Below, piece by piece: positions 17,097 through 25,027 of a stretch of 64,000 nt of DNA. The translations under genes were made by a program, and so were the position numbers. The first letter of the stretch is position 1, and each line of letters begins with the position of its first letter. The stretch comes from Heliobacterium chlorum. GTDB taxonomy: Bacteria; Bacillota; Desulfitobacteriia; Heliobacteriales; Heliobacteriaceae. Under the pieces are notes generated by a model, which was given only the letters and a program-made list of their open reading frames with translations, was not told the DNA's origin and searched no databases. The DNA lies in NCBI RefSeq assembly GCF_014502795.1, contig NZ_JACVHF010000002.1, positions 1 to 64,000 of the forward strand, in the 5' to 3' direction.

Positions 17097-17666
17097 ATGA
17101 CCCGAAAAGCATGGATTGTAGTGTTACTTCTGCCGGTCTTTATGACAGGTTGCCAGTCGCAAGCTGAACATTCGATGAGTGAGCCGACAGCGCAAGAGGC
17201 TCAAGTCACTTTGAGCAATGGCGTACAGGTTCAGTTTGGAGCTAAAGATCACAGGTTCGTGCTGGCGGAGGATGTACCGGTGGAAGAGGCTCCGGCGAAA
17301 GAACCTCCAGTGGAAGTAAAAAAGGACAAGCCTTCCCCTCCACCAAACAGAGGCGGACAAGCCCTCAAGGAGCTAAAAGTCCTCGCCACAGCGTACACGC
17401 ACACCGGACAGCCGACTGCCACAGGACCGTGGCCTCGTGCCGGAAGAACAGTCGCGGTGGATCCTGCAGTGATACCTCTCGGCAGTCGATTACAAGTGGA
17501 GGGAATCAACGGTTTGCTGATTGCCGAGGACACCGGTTGGGATAAAAAGAAGAACATTGGACTGATTCGCGGTCGCAGGATTGATATCTTTATGGATTCC
17601 CGAGAAGAGGCGGATCGATTCGGGAAGCGGGAGGTTTTGGTTTGGATTATTCGAGAGGGGAGGTGA
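17097..17666 (+). CDS. Lipoprotein with C-terminal 3D domain
   Basis: The protein has 189 residues from ATG 17097, chosen over GTG 17091 because GGAAGGAAGG fits it. A signal peptide (KAWIVVLLLPVF) ends in the lipobox MTGC, so the protein should be anchored outside the membrane. A Pro/Glu/Lys-rich linker follows. Residues ~98-189 form a 3D domain (named after its three Asp) with AVDPAVIPLGSRLQVEG, IAEDTGWD and GRRIDIFMDS. The domain is related to lytic transglycosylase MltA and Rpf/YabE-type cell wall enzymes. In an early phage operon it could remodel the wall or alter the surface of the lysogen. Confidence 0.85.
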   Translation: MTRKAWIVVLLLPVFMTGCQSQAEHSMSEPTAQEAQVTLSNGVQVQFGAKDHRFVLAEDVPVEEAPAKEPPVEVKKDKPSPPPNRGGQALKELKVLATAYTHTGQPTATGPWPRAGRTVAVDPAVIPLGSRLQVEGINGLLIAEDTGWDKKKNIGLIRGRRIDIFMDSREEADRFGKREVLVWIIREGR

Positions 17667-17671
17667 GTTGA

Positions 17672-18067
17672 GTGAAATTCAACGTAACTCGTACCGACAG
17701 CACGGATAACGGCGACAAAAAATATCTTGTTGTCAATGTGGACGAGCCTTATGCCGGCGAGGTAGCTGACTTAATCGAAGCTAACGAGAGAGCAAAAGGC
17801 ACATGGGAGCATGGAGATAAAACCATGCGTGAAATCATGGGTTTGCCAAAAAGAGATGCTTACTACGAAACTCTTTGCTCTCTTAGAAGATCGAGGAAGG
17901 CATGGCACGAACGGGCCGTAAAAGCTGAAGCTCAGCGAGATGAACTGCTTGAAGTTGCAAAAGAATCTTTACGTCTTTTTTTGTGCTATCAATATGCTTT
18001 TTACCAACGCAAAGAGTTCATCAAAAGGCTAGAAGATGTCATCGCTAAAGCTGAGCCTACTATATAG
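17672..18067 (+). CDS. Hypothetical phage protein, 131 residues
   Basis: It starts at GTG 17672, directly after GAGGTGAG. The N-terminal part has beta-strand character (KYLVVNVDEPYAGEVADLI). The rest is mostly helix with many charged residues (RRSRKAWHERAVKAEAQRD). I recognise no family. It follows the 3D lipoprotein gene by 5 bases in the same operon. Confidence 0.7.
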   Translation: MKFNVTRTDSTDNGDKKYLVVNVDEPYAGEVADLIEANERAKGTWEHGDKTMREIMGLPKRDAYYETLCSLRRSRKAWHERAVKAEAQRDELLEVAKESLRLFLCYQYAFYQRKEFIKRLEDVIAKAEPTI

Positions 18068-18115
18068 GAAACTTATATACCAAAAACATAACCACATTGG
18101 GGGAGGAGAAACAAC

Positions 18116-18391
18116 ATGAATACCACGGCAATCGGTCACGTCATGAATTTCTGGAACAACAACCTTGGCGGCATTTTTTCTAATCTTTTTGCTCAGCGCC
18201 AATCCGGCAGCGTTGCCCGCAAAACTCGGGAAGGTGCCCACAGTCCTAAGTTAAGCGAAAAGGCGAAGCGCAACCGCAAGAAGCGGGTGGCAGCGGCCGC
18301 CAACCGATTGGCTCGGGGAGTGGCGGATCCTTCGATGCGGGACAAGCTGGTGGCGCTGATTCGGTCGGATGAAAGGGTGAGGGTGGCATGA
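18116..18391 (+). CDS. Basic hypothetical phage protein, 91 residues
   Basis: It starts at ATG 18116 with GGAGGAGA upstream. The middle is strongly basic (SEKAKRNRKKRVAAAANR) and could bind nucleic acid. The stop overlaps the next start by four bases (ATGA), showing translational coupling. Confidence 0.7.
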   Translation: MNTTAIGHVMNFWNNNLGGIFSNLFAQRQSGSVARKTREGAHSPKLSEKAKRNRKKRVAAAANRLARGVADPSMRDKLVALIRSDERVRVA

Positions 18392-18561
18392 GTGCAAGCG
18401 CTTGGGTTCCCTGCCTGCACTGTCAGCGTGGCCCGAAAGCGGAGCAGTCCTGTTCTTCCGGTCTGCATGCCACGAACTTGAAGCTGGGTTGTTTTTCTGG
18501 TGAGTTTGTGACCGGGAAAGAGCCGAAAGCAAAAAAGAGCAAGGATGGTGAGCGGACATGA
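18388..18561 (+). CDS. Small Cys-rich phage protein, 57 residues
   Basis: The frame is coupled to the previous gene by ATGA and to the next by ATGATG. It contains PCLHCQ and two later Cys (QSCSS, GCFSG), giving a possible four-Cys zinc site, and ends in a Lys-rich tail. Its size is below usual gene-finding limits, but the overlaps on both sides support it. Confidence 0.65.
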   Translation: MSASAWVPCLHCQRGPKAEQSCSSGLHATNLKLGCFSGEFVTGKEPKAKKSKDGERT

Positions 18562-18743
18562 TGGTGACCGCGATTTGTCCTTCATCTCATGCGACGAGAG
18601 ATAACCACTCTGGGCAACAACCGAAGCGCCAGGCTCATCTGATTATCAAGTCCAAGCCATCCAATTTTAAGGACAAGCTCCTGGCAGCTTGCAACGGGGA
18701 TTTGAGCAAACGGCTGATCGATGTCAGCAATGGGATCCGCTGA
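18558..18743 (+). CDS. Hypothetical phage protein, 61 residues
   Basis: The start overlaps the previous stop (ATGA) and the stop overlaps the next start (TGATG). The protein is basic, with KRQAHLIIKSKPSNFKDKL in the middle. No family is recognised; the case for it is the coupled arrangement. Confidence 0.6.
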   Translation: MMVTAICPSSHATRDNHSGQQPKRQAHLIIKSKPSNFKDKLLAACNGDLSKRLIDVSNGIR

Positions 18744-18985
18744 TGGCTGCAAAACCACGAACTCCGAAAGGGAAGAAGCACCGCAACCGCCAGCGAGAGG
18801 ACAAGCCTTTCATTCCGGTGGCGAAGGTTGAAGAGCCTTCGGTGGTAATGCCTTCAGTGATGGAAGAAGTGCTTCCGAAGGAGAAAATCAAGCTTGCCCC
18901 GATTTATTGCGAATCCATCCGGGAACAAGCTAGGCGCATTATCGACGAGTTAAGGATTCCGATTGTGAGGTTTTCGGGGAGGTGA
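18743..18985 (+). CDS. Hypothetical phage protein, 80 residues
   Basis: It starts at ATG 18743, which shares bases with the previous stop. A longer frame begins at 18689, but that would overlap the upstream gene by 55 bases. The N-terminus is very basic (AAKPRTPKGKKHRNRQRED), the C-terminus helical (ESIREQARRIIDELRIP). Function is unknown. Confidence 0.65.
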   Translation: MAAKPRTPKGKKHRNRQREDKPFIPVAKVEEPSVVMPSVMEEVLPKEKIKLAPIYCESIREQARRIIDELRIPIVRFSGR

Positions 18986-18992
18986 ACAAGAG

Positions 18993-19313
18993 ATGTGTAT
19001 GGGTAGTGTTTCGGCAACGGTGATGGCGGAGGCCATGAAGGAAGATGCGGTAAAACAGCTTGATATGATTCGGAATTACTTCGGAAACATGAAACTTCCG
19101 TGGGATGATAGCCTGTCGGTGGTTGATAATGTGCGGACGTTTATCGCCAGCAAGCTGCCGCAGGTCGATGAAAACGGATATGAGTACATCATTGTTCACG
19201 GTGATAGTTGTGGTGGTTGCGAATACGAAAAGCTAGATCATGACGAGCAACCTTGCAAGTATTGTTGTGAGCACGAAGATCGGTTTTATTTCAAGCCTAA
19301 AAAAGAGAAATAA
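18993..19313 (+). CDS. Cys-rich hypothetical phage protein, 106 residues
   Basis: It starts at ATG 18993 after GGGGAGGTGAA. The N-terminal half is helical. The C-terminal half carries DSCGGCEYEKLDHDEQPC, then KYCC and a His, a plausible zinc site. It closes the run of small coupled genes and is followed by a hairpin. Confidence 0.7.
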   Translation: MCMGSVSATVMAEAMKEDAVKQLDMIRNYFGNMKLPWDDSLSVVDNVRTFIASKLPQVDENGYEYIIVHGDSCGGCEYEKLDHDEQPCKYCCEHEDRFYFKPKKEK

Positions 19314-19344
19314 AAAAACGCCGCCCTCAAAACATGAGGAGCGG
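19314..19344 (-). terminator. Minus-strand terminator inside the early operon
   Basis: CCGC-CCTCA pairs with TGAGG-A-GCGG. Read on the minus strand, the stem is followed by seven T residues. On the plus strand the A-run comes first and no T-run follows, so it should stop antisense rather than operon transcription. Confidence 0.6.
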
Positions 19345-19400
19345 TCCATGCGAAAAACTTTCGACCCCATCATACCAGATTGGGGGTGCTTTGAACAGTG

Positions 19401-19727
19401 ATGACGGAACAGGCTGCCGCCAGGCTCCTCATCAAGCAAGTGAGGGATGCCATTCGGGCGGTAACCGAGAAGCCAGTTCAATTCGTGATCGACTTTGCGC
19501 CGGAGGATGGACCTCCGATAGACTTCTTCCAACTCAGGGTGGCTAACATAGAAGCCTTGCAGCAGTTTCACGGTGAGTTGACCGTGGTGGATGAACTTAC
19601 GGAATGCGGCAAAGTGGAAGTCTGCAAGCATGTGCCGCTAATCGGTGGCAGTCACCTGTATGTGTACTGTTGGCTGTGGCCCGAGGAGGCCATCAAAAGA
19701 GGACTTTGGAAAGAGGAGGCTGGGTAA
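19401..19727 (+). CDS. Hypothetical phage protein, 108 residues
   Basis: It starts at ATG 19401, with a GGGGGTG ribosome site somewhat far upstream. The protein is a mixed alpha/beta domain (KPVQFVIDFAPEDGPPIDF and ELTVVDELTECGKVEV) with no motif I can name. The next gene begins 1 base after its stop. Confidence 0.65.
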   Translation: MTEQAAARLLIKQVRDAIRAVTEKPVQFVIDFAPEDGPPIDFFQLRVANIEALQQFHGELTVVDELTECGKVEVCKHVPLIGGSHLYVYCWLWPEEAIKRGLWKEEAG

Positions 19728-19728
19728 A

Positions 19729-19923
19729 GTGGCTTTCAAAACAAAGTTTGACGATATTACGATGGCGGTCATTGACTATGCGATTCGGCGGCACTACCGG
19801 GAAGGCTCTCCCGCAGTGGTGGAGATTCTCGCCGATGTGGAAGTCGGTATTCAAGTCACCAAGGATTATGTTCGTTCGCGGGCCAAGACCATCGGGTTCG
19901 TGGGGGATGCTTTGACGGCTTAA
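19729..19923 (+). CDS. Hypothetical phage protein, 64 residues
   Basis: It starts at GTG 19729, nine bases after GAGGAGG; longer in-frame starts lie inside the previous gene. The sequence (DDITMAVIDYAIRRHYREG, then SPAVVEILADVEVGIQVTKD) looks like a small helical domain, perhaps a DNA-binding winged helix. The family is not recognised. Confidence 0.65.
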   Translation: MAFKTKFDDITMAVIDYAIRRHYREGSPAVVEILADVEVGIQVTKDYVRSRAKTIGFVGDALTA

Positions 19924-19976
19924 ACAGCTTTGCCATAGTGGCTGTAATAGAAAAAACATATGAGGAGGAATCCCCT

Positions 19977-20438
19977 GTGAGTGTAACCCCGGAGAAACAG
20001 GCGGCTCTAGCTCTGGCCCAGCAGTTGATTGACGGTACCGGCGCCGACTATGACGATCGGCGAATGGATGACCTGCTGGCACAGATGCGAACCGTCAAGG
20101 AGCAGTTGTCGATTCAAAGCAAGGCGGCTGCCGATGCGAAGCAGGCCATGAGGGCTTACGAAAACGATGAGATGGTGATCATCAAGGCGGACAAAGCCTT
20201 TAAGAATGACGCGGAACGGAAAGCGGAATTGGCTCGGCGGTTAGGTTCTGACCCTGAGTATGCTCGGCTACAGAGCCTTTGCGAACCGGCGGAGCAGGCA
20301 GCACAGTCGCTGGCACTTGACCTAGAAATGCTCGAAAAAGAGTTTTCCAAAACTCGCGCCCGGGTGATGTTCGCCGCCGGCAAGCTGTTCCTTATGGCTG
20401 GTCTCGTGATGCCGACTCGCGACAACGGTCATGGATGA
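19977..20438 (+). CDS. Helical hypothetical phage protein, 153 residues
   Basis: GTG 19977 is preferred over 19938 because GAGGAGGAA lies seven bases upstream. The protein is almost entirely helical and Ala/Glu/Lys-rich (EKQAALALAQQLIDG, SKAAADAKQAMRAYEND) and probably forms coiled coils. It overlaps the next gene by eight bases. A replication accessory role is possible because it opens the DNA-metabolism block. Confidence 0.7.
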   Translation: MSVTPEKQAALALAQQLIDGTGADYDDRRMDDLLAQMRTVKEQLSIQSKAAADAKQAMRAYENDEMVIIKADKAFKNDAERKAELARRLGSDPEYARLQSLCEPAEQAAQSLALDLEMLEKEFSKTRARVMFAAGKLFLMAGLVMPTRDNGHG

Positions 20439-21411
20439 TTATAAGCAATCCCGTTCCGGTCTCTGGCTACCCGGTGAAATCGTGCAAAAAGAAATAGAAA
20501 GGGAGGTCGTCGTTACAATGACGACAGCGATCGCTACCACTCAAGGCGGAACGGCCGCTTTGGCTCAACAGGTGTTACTTACTCCCCAGCAGGTTGACCT
20601 CATGCTCAAGGATTACGACACTACCGGGATGAGCGCCGAGGACAAAATGGCACTGGCGATGGTCCTGGTGGAGGACATGGAGATCTCTCAGGAAGGCTTT
20701 GTCTATCGCCCGGCCCGGTGGACCATCTCTAAGGACATTAAAAATGGTGTGTTCGTGGACCCGATGGGGAACCCCATGGAGAAGGTCGAGGCCGTAGTCC
20801 TGTATGTGTCGATGCCTCGGGCCGAGTTCAATCATGCCGATGACAACGACAAAAAGCCGCTGTGCTCTTCCAAGGATGGCATTACTGGGACGGATCGCAA
20901 CGGAAATGTACGGCACTGTGCCACTTGCCCAAGCAACAAATACGGAACAGCGATTGATGATTCCGGCAACAAGACAGATGGAAAAGCTTGTAAAGAGAGC
21001 CGAATGATTTACTGGATGGTTCCTGGCTTTGACCTTCCAACCTACATTAGCTTGCCGCCGACTTCGCTGAAGGCATGGGACACATTCGCCTCGGCGAGAG
21101 CGACGATGAAGGTCTCTAATTTAGCGTGTGCAGTGCTGTTTGGATTGAACCTCCAGCAGTACGGCGGCAAGAAGAAGGCTGCCGTGATTGTGCCTTCGAG
21201 TGGTCGCAAGATGACGCCGTTGGAAATTCTACAAAACAAGCAGATTCGAGATAAGTTCATCGCCCAATGGCGCGAAATTCAGATGGACCGCGACGACTAT
21301 ATGCAAGTTAGCCAGGCGGAAGGCACTGCCGGAAATGCTCCGCAAGATGATGCGGCCTTTACCTATCAACCATCTAGTGCTCCGGATCCCGACGAGCCGC
21401 CTGCATTCTAA
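20431..21411 (+). CDS. Phage protein with Cys cluster, probable DNA-metabolism role
   Basis: The protein has 326 residues. The ATG at 20431 overlaps the previous stop. An alternative ATG at 20518 has GGGAGG upstream and would remove 29 residues. The central region has KPLCSSKDGITGTDRNG, CATCPSNKYG and KACKESRMIYWMVPG, a four-Cys pattern suggesting a zinc site. Around it lie conserved-looking segments (LPTYISLPPTSLKAWD). I have seen this Cys-rich layout in other phage early regions but cannot name the family. It directly precedes a helicase gene. Confidence 0.7.
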   Translation: MDDYKQSRSGLWLPGEIVQKEIEREVVVTMTTAIATTQGGTAALAQQVLLTPQQVDLMLKDYDTTGMSAEDKMALAMVLVEDMEISQEGFVYRPARWTISKDIKNGVFVDPMGNPMEKVEAVVLYVSMPRAEFNHADDNDKKPLCSSKDGITGTDRNGNVRHCATCPSNKYGTAIDDSGNKTDGKACKESRMIYWMVPGFDLPTYISLPPTSLKAWDTFASARATMKVSNLACAVLFGLNLQQYGGKKKAAVIVPSSGRKMTPLEILQNKQIRDKFIAQWREIQMDRDDYMQVSQAEGTAGNAPQDDAAFTYQPSSAPDPDEPPAF

Positions 21412-21416
21412 GAAAA

Positions 21417-21449
21417 GAAAAAAGGCCGGACACACTGACCTGTCCGGCC
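21417..21449 (-). terminator. Minus-strand terminator behind the Cys-cluster gene
   Basis: GGCCGGACA (21424-21432) pairs exactly with TGTCCGGCC (21441-21449). On the minus strand a T-rich run follows the stem. On the plus strand no T-run follows, so the early operon should read through. Confidence 0.65.
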
Positions 21450-21502
21450 TCCCCAAACAAGAGGGGTGAGGAAGTATTAGCACTCTCAATATAAACGATA
21501 TT

Positions 21503-23512
21503 TTGTCCCGTTGGCAAGGGCAACAAGTAGGTATGAGTGCAGTTCCGGTAATGGAGCCGCCAAAGCCATCGAAAGCCGAACAATTCTTTCGTGAAACTCT
21601 CCCTTCCGTTGTTCCTGGCATTGAGATCCGCGAAGAACAGATCAAGATGGCCCGGGCCGTGGAGCGAGGCATTCAGGAAGAAAGCCACGTCATCAGTGAG
21701 GCCGGAACGGGGACAGGCAAATCACTGGCCTACCTGGTGCCAGTAGCACAGCACCTACAAGAACACCCACAGAGCTGCGCTGTGATTTCGACCGGGACCA
21801 TTGCCTTGCAGGAGCAGATATTGGGGAAAGACATCCCTGATTTAGAAAAGGTTCTCGGTTATTCATTAAATGCCGAACTGGCGAAAGGCAAGGGTAACTA
21901 CCTGTGCTGGACCCGGTTGCAGGAACAGGTGCAAGAGTTAGGACTGTTTGATGAGGACAATCCACTTGGGAATGTGTTTCAGTGGGCCCAGAACACATGC
22001 ACCGGTGACAAGACTGAACTGCCAGTGGAAGCGCTGCCAGTGTGGATGGAAGTCAACTGTGACGACAACTGTGTGGGCAAAAAGAAGTGCAGAAATGCAA
22101 ACCGATGCTTCCGGCTGAAGGCGAAGGAGCGGCTGGAGTCTGCCGACGTTGTGGTGACGAATCACACGCTCTTTATCCTAGACCTAAAGCTTCGGGAAGA
22201 AACCATGGGAGAGCACTCTATCCTACCGGACTTTGACGTAGTGGTGCTGGATGAGGCGCACAACTTAGAGCCTGTGGCTGTCAAGATACAGGGCTTGCAG
22301 GTGTCGCAATACCGGATTCCTCAAATCTTATCACAGTTGAAGAAGTGCCCAGGATCGGATCCGTCATCTATTCGCGAGGCCAGTATGGCGAACGAGGCAT
22401 TCTTTTTCACGGTGAGTATGGCTGGAAATGGAAAGATAGATAAGTTTTATATCCCGAAAACCGCTGATGGAGAGCCGTTGGCCAAAATGATGGACAGCCT
22501 TGAAGACTTACGAAAAGCCGTCGATAAAGTAGGGAAAATGTTTGACCCACAAGGGTGGACGGATCGCGTTGACGGACTTTTTCAAAGGCTAACCAACGCA
22601 ATAATAGAAAGTGAATCCATTATTTACAATGACTCGTTAGATGATGTTTCTTGGGTTGAGGTTACCCATGATAAGCATCAACGGAAAAAAGTCACCATTC
22701 ATCTTACTCCAGTGGATGTGTCCGAAAAGTTGGAACAACTTCTTTTTTCTAATGAGGAAATCCGGTCAGTGATTATGACTTCAGCCACAATTTCCACGGC
22801 CGGTTCGTTTGATTACTTTAAGAAATCGGTTGGGTGCCAGAAAGCGATTGAACTACAAGTACAGAGTCCCTTTGACTACAAAAGGCAGTGCTTGATGTAT
22901 CTGCCGAGTGGCTTGCCGGATGCGTTGTCGAGAGACTTTCACACTTTAGTGGTGCCGGAAATCGAGAAGATTCTGCAAGTGACACAGGGAAGGGCATTTG
23001 TACTATTCACCAGCTACAAGGGCATGAATGAAGCCTTCAACGTGATCACAAGCCGACCGCCAGATAAGCGGCTACCGTACAGGATTTTTAAGCAGGGCGA
23101 GGTTTCAAAGCAACGATTGCTGGATATGTTTCGGGAAGATGAGCACTCGATTCTGTTCGCAACCTCGTCGTTTTGGGAAGGTGTGTCTGTGGAAGGCTCG
23201 GCACTATCCTGCGTCATCTTAGTCAAGCTTCCGTTTGGCGTTCCGGATGAACCCGTGGTCGAGGCCAAGGTCAAGGCGATTGAGCGCCGGGGTGGACGGT
23301 CCTTCAACGAGTATAGCTTGCCGGAGTGCATCATCAAAATGAAGCAGGGTTTTGGCCGGTTGATTCGGACTCGGTCAGACAGGGGAATCGTGGCCATCCT
23401 TGACCCTCGCGTAAGAGCGAAGGGGTACGGGTGGCAGATTCTTTCGAGCTTGCCGCCAGCGCAGGAGATACGAAGCTTGGTGAACGTGGATTTGTTTTTG
23501 GAGGGGAAGTGA
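21503..23512 (+). CDS. DinG/XPD-type FeS helicase
   Basis: A 669-residue superfamily 2 helicase. EEQIKMARAVERGI precedes Walker A (SEAGTGTGKS), and VVVLDEAH is the DEAH box. Between them lie four clustered Cys (YLCW, CDDNC, KKKC, NRCF) that match the FeS cluster domain of XPD/DinG. VIMTSATIS, LFATSSFWEGVSVEG and KQGFGRLIRTRSD are the C-terminal helicase motifs. It should unwind DNA 5' to 3'. The start is uncertain: TTG 21503 and ATG 21533 lack good ribosome sites, while GAGGGGTGAGG fits an ATT at 21476 in the same frame. Confidence 0.9.
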   Translation: MSRWQGQQVGMSAVPVMEPPKPSKAEQFFRETLPSVVPGIEIREEQIKMARAVERGIQEESHVISEAGTGTGKSLAYLVPVAQHLQEHPQSCAVISTGTIALQEQILGKDIPDLEKVLGYSLNAELAKGKGNYLCWTRLQEQVQELGLFDEDNPLGNVFQWAQNTCTGDKTELPVEALPVWMEVNCDDNCVGKKKCRNANRCFRLKAKERLESADVVVTNHTLFILDLKLREETMGEHSILPDFDVVVLDEAHNLEPVAVKIQGLQVSQYRIPQILSQLKKCPGSDPSSIREASMANEAFFFTVSMAGNGKIDKFYIPKTADGEPLAKMMDSLEDLRKAVDKVGKMFDPQGWTDRVDGLFQRLTNAIIESESIIYNDSLDDVSWVEVTHDKHQRKKVTIHLTPVDVSEKLEQLLFSNEEIRSVIMTSATISTAGSFDYFKKSVGCQKAIELQVQSPFDYKRQCLMYLPSGLPDALSRDFHTLVVPEIEKILQVTQGRAFVLFTSYKGMNEAFNVITSRPPDKRLPYRIFKQGEVSKQRLLDMFREDEHSILFATSSFWEGVSVEGSALSCVILVKLPFGVPDEPVVEAKVKAIERRGGRSFNEYSLPECIIKMKQGFGRLIRTRSDRGIVAILDPRVRAKGYGWQILSSLPPAQEIRSLVNVDLFLEGK

Positions 23513-23517
23513 GCCTT

Positions 23518-23898
23518 ATGAGTATTGCTGCTGAACAAGAAAAGAAAGTGCTTCGACCATCCGTAGAGTGGTTTGCTGACAGGATGGAGATTGTTCTAAA
23601 ACGCAATGACTACAAGGGTGGATGGGAAGGGTGTCAACCGGATTTCCTTGTGGATAAGTTGCTCGAAGAAGTCTCGGAAGTTATTGGGCTGCTTTGCGTA
23701 ACTCCGGAAAAGAAGGTTGCCATCAATGCCATGATGACTGGTGTTCGGGCAATGGTCGGGCAAAGTGTTTATAAGAGCTGGGGAGCTGCCGAGCATCGCG
23801 GTCTTAATAAGCCTTATCTTATCAATGAAGCCACCGATGTTGCTAACATGTCTATGATGATTGCCGACAACGCCAAAAACCTAATAGACAGTGTTTGA
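23518..23898 (+). CDS. MazG-like nucleotide pyrophosphohydrolase
   Basis: The protein has 126 residues from ATG 23518, eight bases after GAGGGGAAG. It carries the EExxE-type metal site in DKLLEEVSEVIGLL and the ExxD-type site in INEATDVANMSMMIADN, the pattern of all-alpha NTP pyrophosphohydrolases. These enzymes hydrolyse (d)NTPs or alarmone-like nucleotides, and phages often carry them. A second MazG-like gene lies at 41552. Confidence 0.75.
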   Translation: MSIAAEQEKKVLRPSVEWFADRMEIVLKRNDYKGGWEGCQPDFLVDKLLEEVSEVIGLLCVTPEKKVAINAMMTGVRAMVGQSVYKSWGAAEHRGLNKPYLINEATDVANMSMMIADNAKNLIDSV

Positions 23899-23904
23899 TG
23901 AGCC

Positions 23905-24156
23905 ATGTACAACATCAAAGCCGTCGAGCAGATGACCGGCGTGAATCGCAACACGATCAGGGCGTGGGAGTCCCGGTACGACTTCCTCAAGCCAGAGCGA
24001 AATGGAATTGGGTACCGGACCTATAGTGACCGTGAAGTGGAAATTGTTAAGCGCGTGAAAGAGCGCGTCGATAAGGGGCAGATGGCGAGTTTGGCCATAA
24101 AAGTTGTGATGAAGGAAATGGGGTGCGTGGGTAATGAGCAGACCGCTAACGGATAG
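23905..24156 (+). CDS. MerR-like helix-turn-helix protein
   Basis: The 83 residues form little more than a winged helix-turn-helix: YNIKAVEQMTGVNRNTIRAW, ESRYDFLKPERN and YRTYSDREVEIVKRVKE are typical of the MerR N-terminus. No effector domain follows. It overlaps the next gene by 23 bases. It may act as an excisionase-like DNA-bending protein or a small transcription factor. Confidence 0.8.
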   Translation: MYNIKAVEQMTGVNRNTIRAWESRYDFLKPERNGIGYRTYSDREVEIVKRVKERVDKGQMASLAIKVVMKEMGCVGNEQTANG

Positions 24157-25027
24157 CGTGGAATCCATCTTGCAGGAAACAAAAGGGTATTTCAGGACAT
24201 TCAACTTGAACATGACTCGGGATGAGATTCTAGCCCTGCCGGTCGATAGAACTTTCGACGCTCTTTATGCCGACAGGGTGGAAGGTTGGGAGATATGTTC
24301 AGCGGAAGCCCTTGTCCCATTGGAAAGAATGACTATTCATGGTTTGGTAGATAGGAACCACTACGAAGCCAACAAGGATTCATTTGGTATCAAACATGGG
24401 CATCTTCCAAGAAGATACGCCCTAGGCGAACAGTATGAAAGAGCGCTGCCCAAATTCTCCACCAACTCTGCCCTGCTTCCCAGAATGCTGAAAGGCCGTC
24501 CATGGGGCGAAGGTTTGCCGGAACATATCACGATCGGATTATTCCTGACAGCCCTTAATAACGGCAAGTGGGTGTGCGGGAGAGCGAACTACATTTACAG
24601 TTTGCGTATCGGTGACGATCACACCCAGGACAAGGAACTGGTGATTGCCGACACGCCGAATGAAGCGGTGGCAAAGATGCGGTTGATATTGGCGATTTGC
24701 CCAGAGGAAGCAAGGAATGAGCATAGGCATGTATATCCTTTGAATTATCTCGAAGTCGCAAGAGATAATCGCACTACCTTCGAAAAAATCAGAGACATCG
24801 TTGCTGAAGTTGCTAAACAGGCAGACGAAACAGTCAAAGAGGAAAACATCACTCCAGACTATCAGTTTGATGCTAACGGCCTAGATTCTCTGGATTTAGT
24901 CGAAATTACCATGAGCATTGAAGAAACATTTGACATAGAGATTCCAGACGAAGATGCAGAAAAAATGAAAACGGTTCAGCAGTTGGTCGATTATGTTGAA
25001 TCCAAAACAATAGGTGAAAAGCTATGA
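24134..25027 (+). CDS. Phage protein with C-terminal acyl carrier protein domain
   Basis: A 297-residue protein. Residues 1-215 are unfamiliar and include NHYEANKDSFGIKHGHLPRR and PWGEGLPEHITIGLFLTALN. Residues ~222-297 form a full acyl carrier protein: helix 1 (FEKIRDIVAEVAKQ), the GLDSLDLVEITMSIEETFDI motif with S252 as the phosphopantetheine attachment site, then IPDEDAEKMKTVQQLVDYV. Carrier proteins hold acyl groups for fatty acid, lipid or secondary metabolite synthesis, and also partner with non-metabolic proteins such as MukB. The gene overlaps the SbcD-SbcC gene by four bases, so a repair or DNA-processing link is possible. The linkage is visible; the function is inference. Confidence 0.82.
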   Translation: MSRPLTDSVESILQETKGYFRTFNLNMTRDEILALPVDRTFDALYADRVEGWEICSAEALVPLERMTIHGLVDRNHYEANKDSFGIKHGHLPRRYALGEQYERALPKFSTNSALLPRMLKGRPWGEGLPEHITIGLFLTALNNGKWVCGRANYIYSLRIGDDHTQDKELVIADTPNEAVAKMRLILAICPEEARNEHRHVYPLNYLEVARDNRTTFEKIRDIVAEVAKQADETVKEENITPDYQFDANGLDSLDLVEITMSIEETFDIEIPDEDAEKMKTVQQLVDYVESKTIGEKL

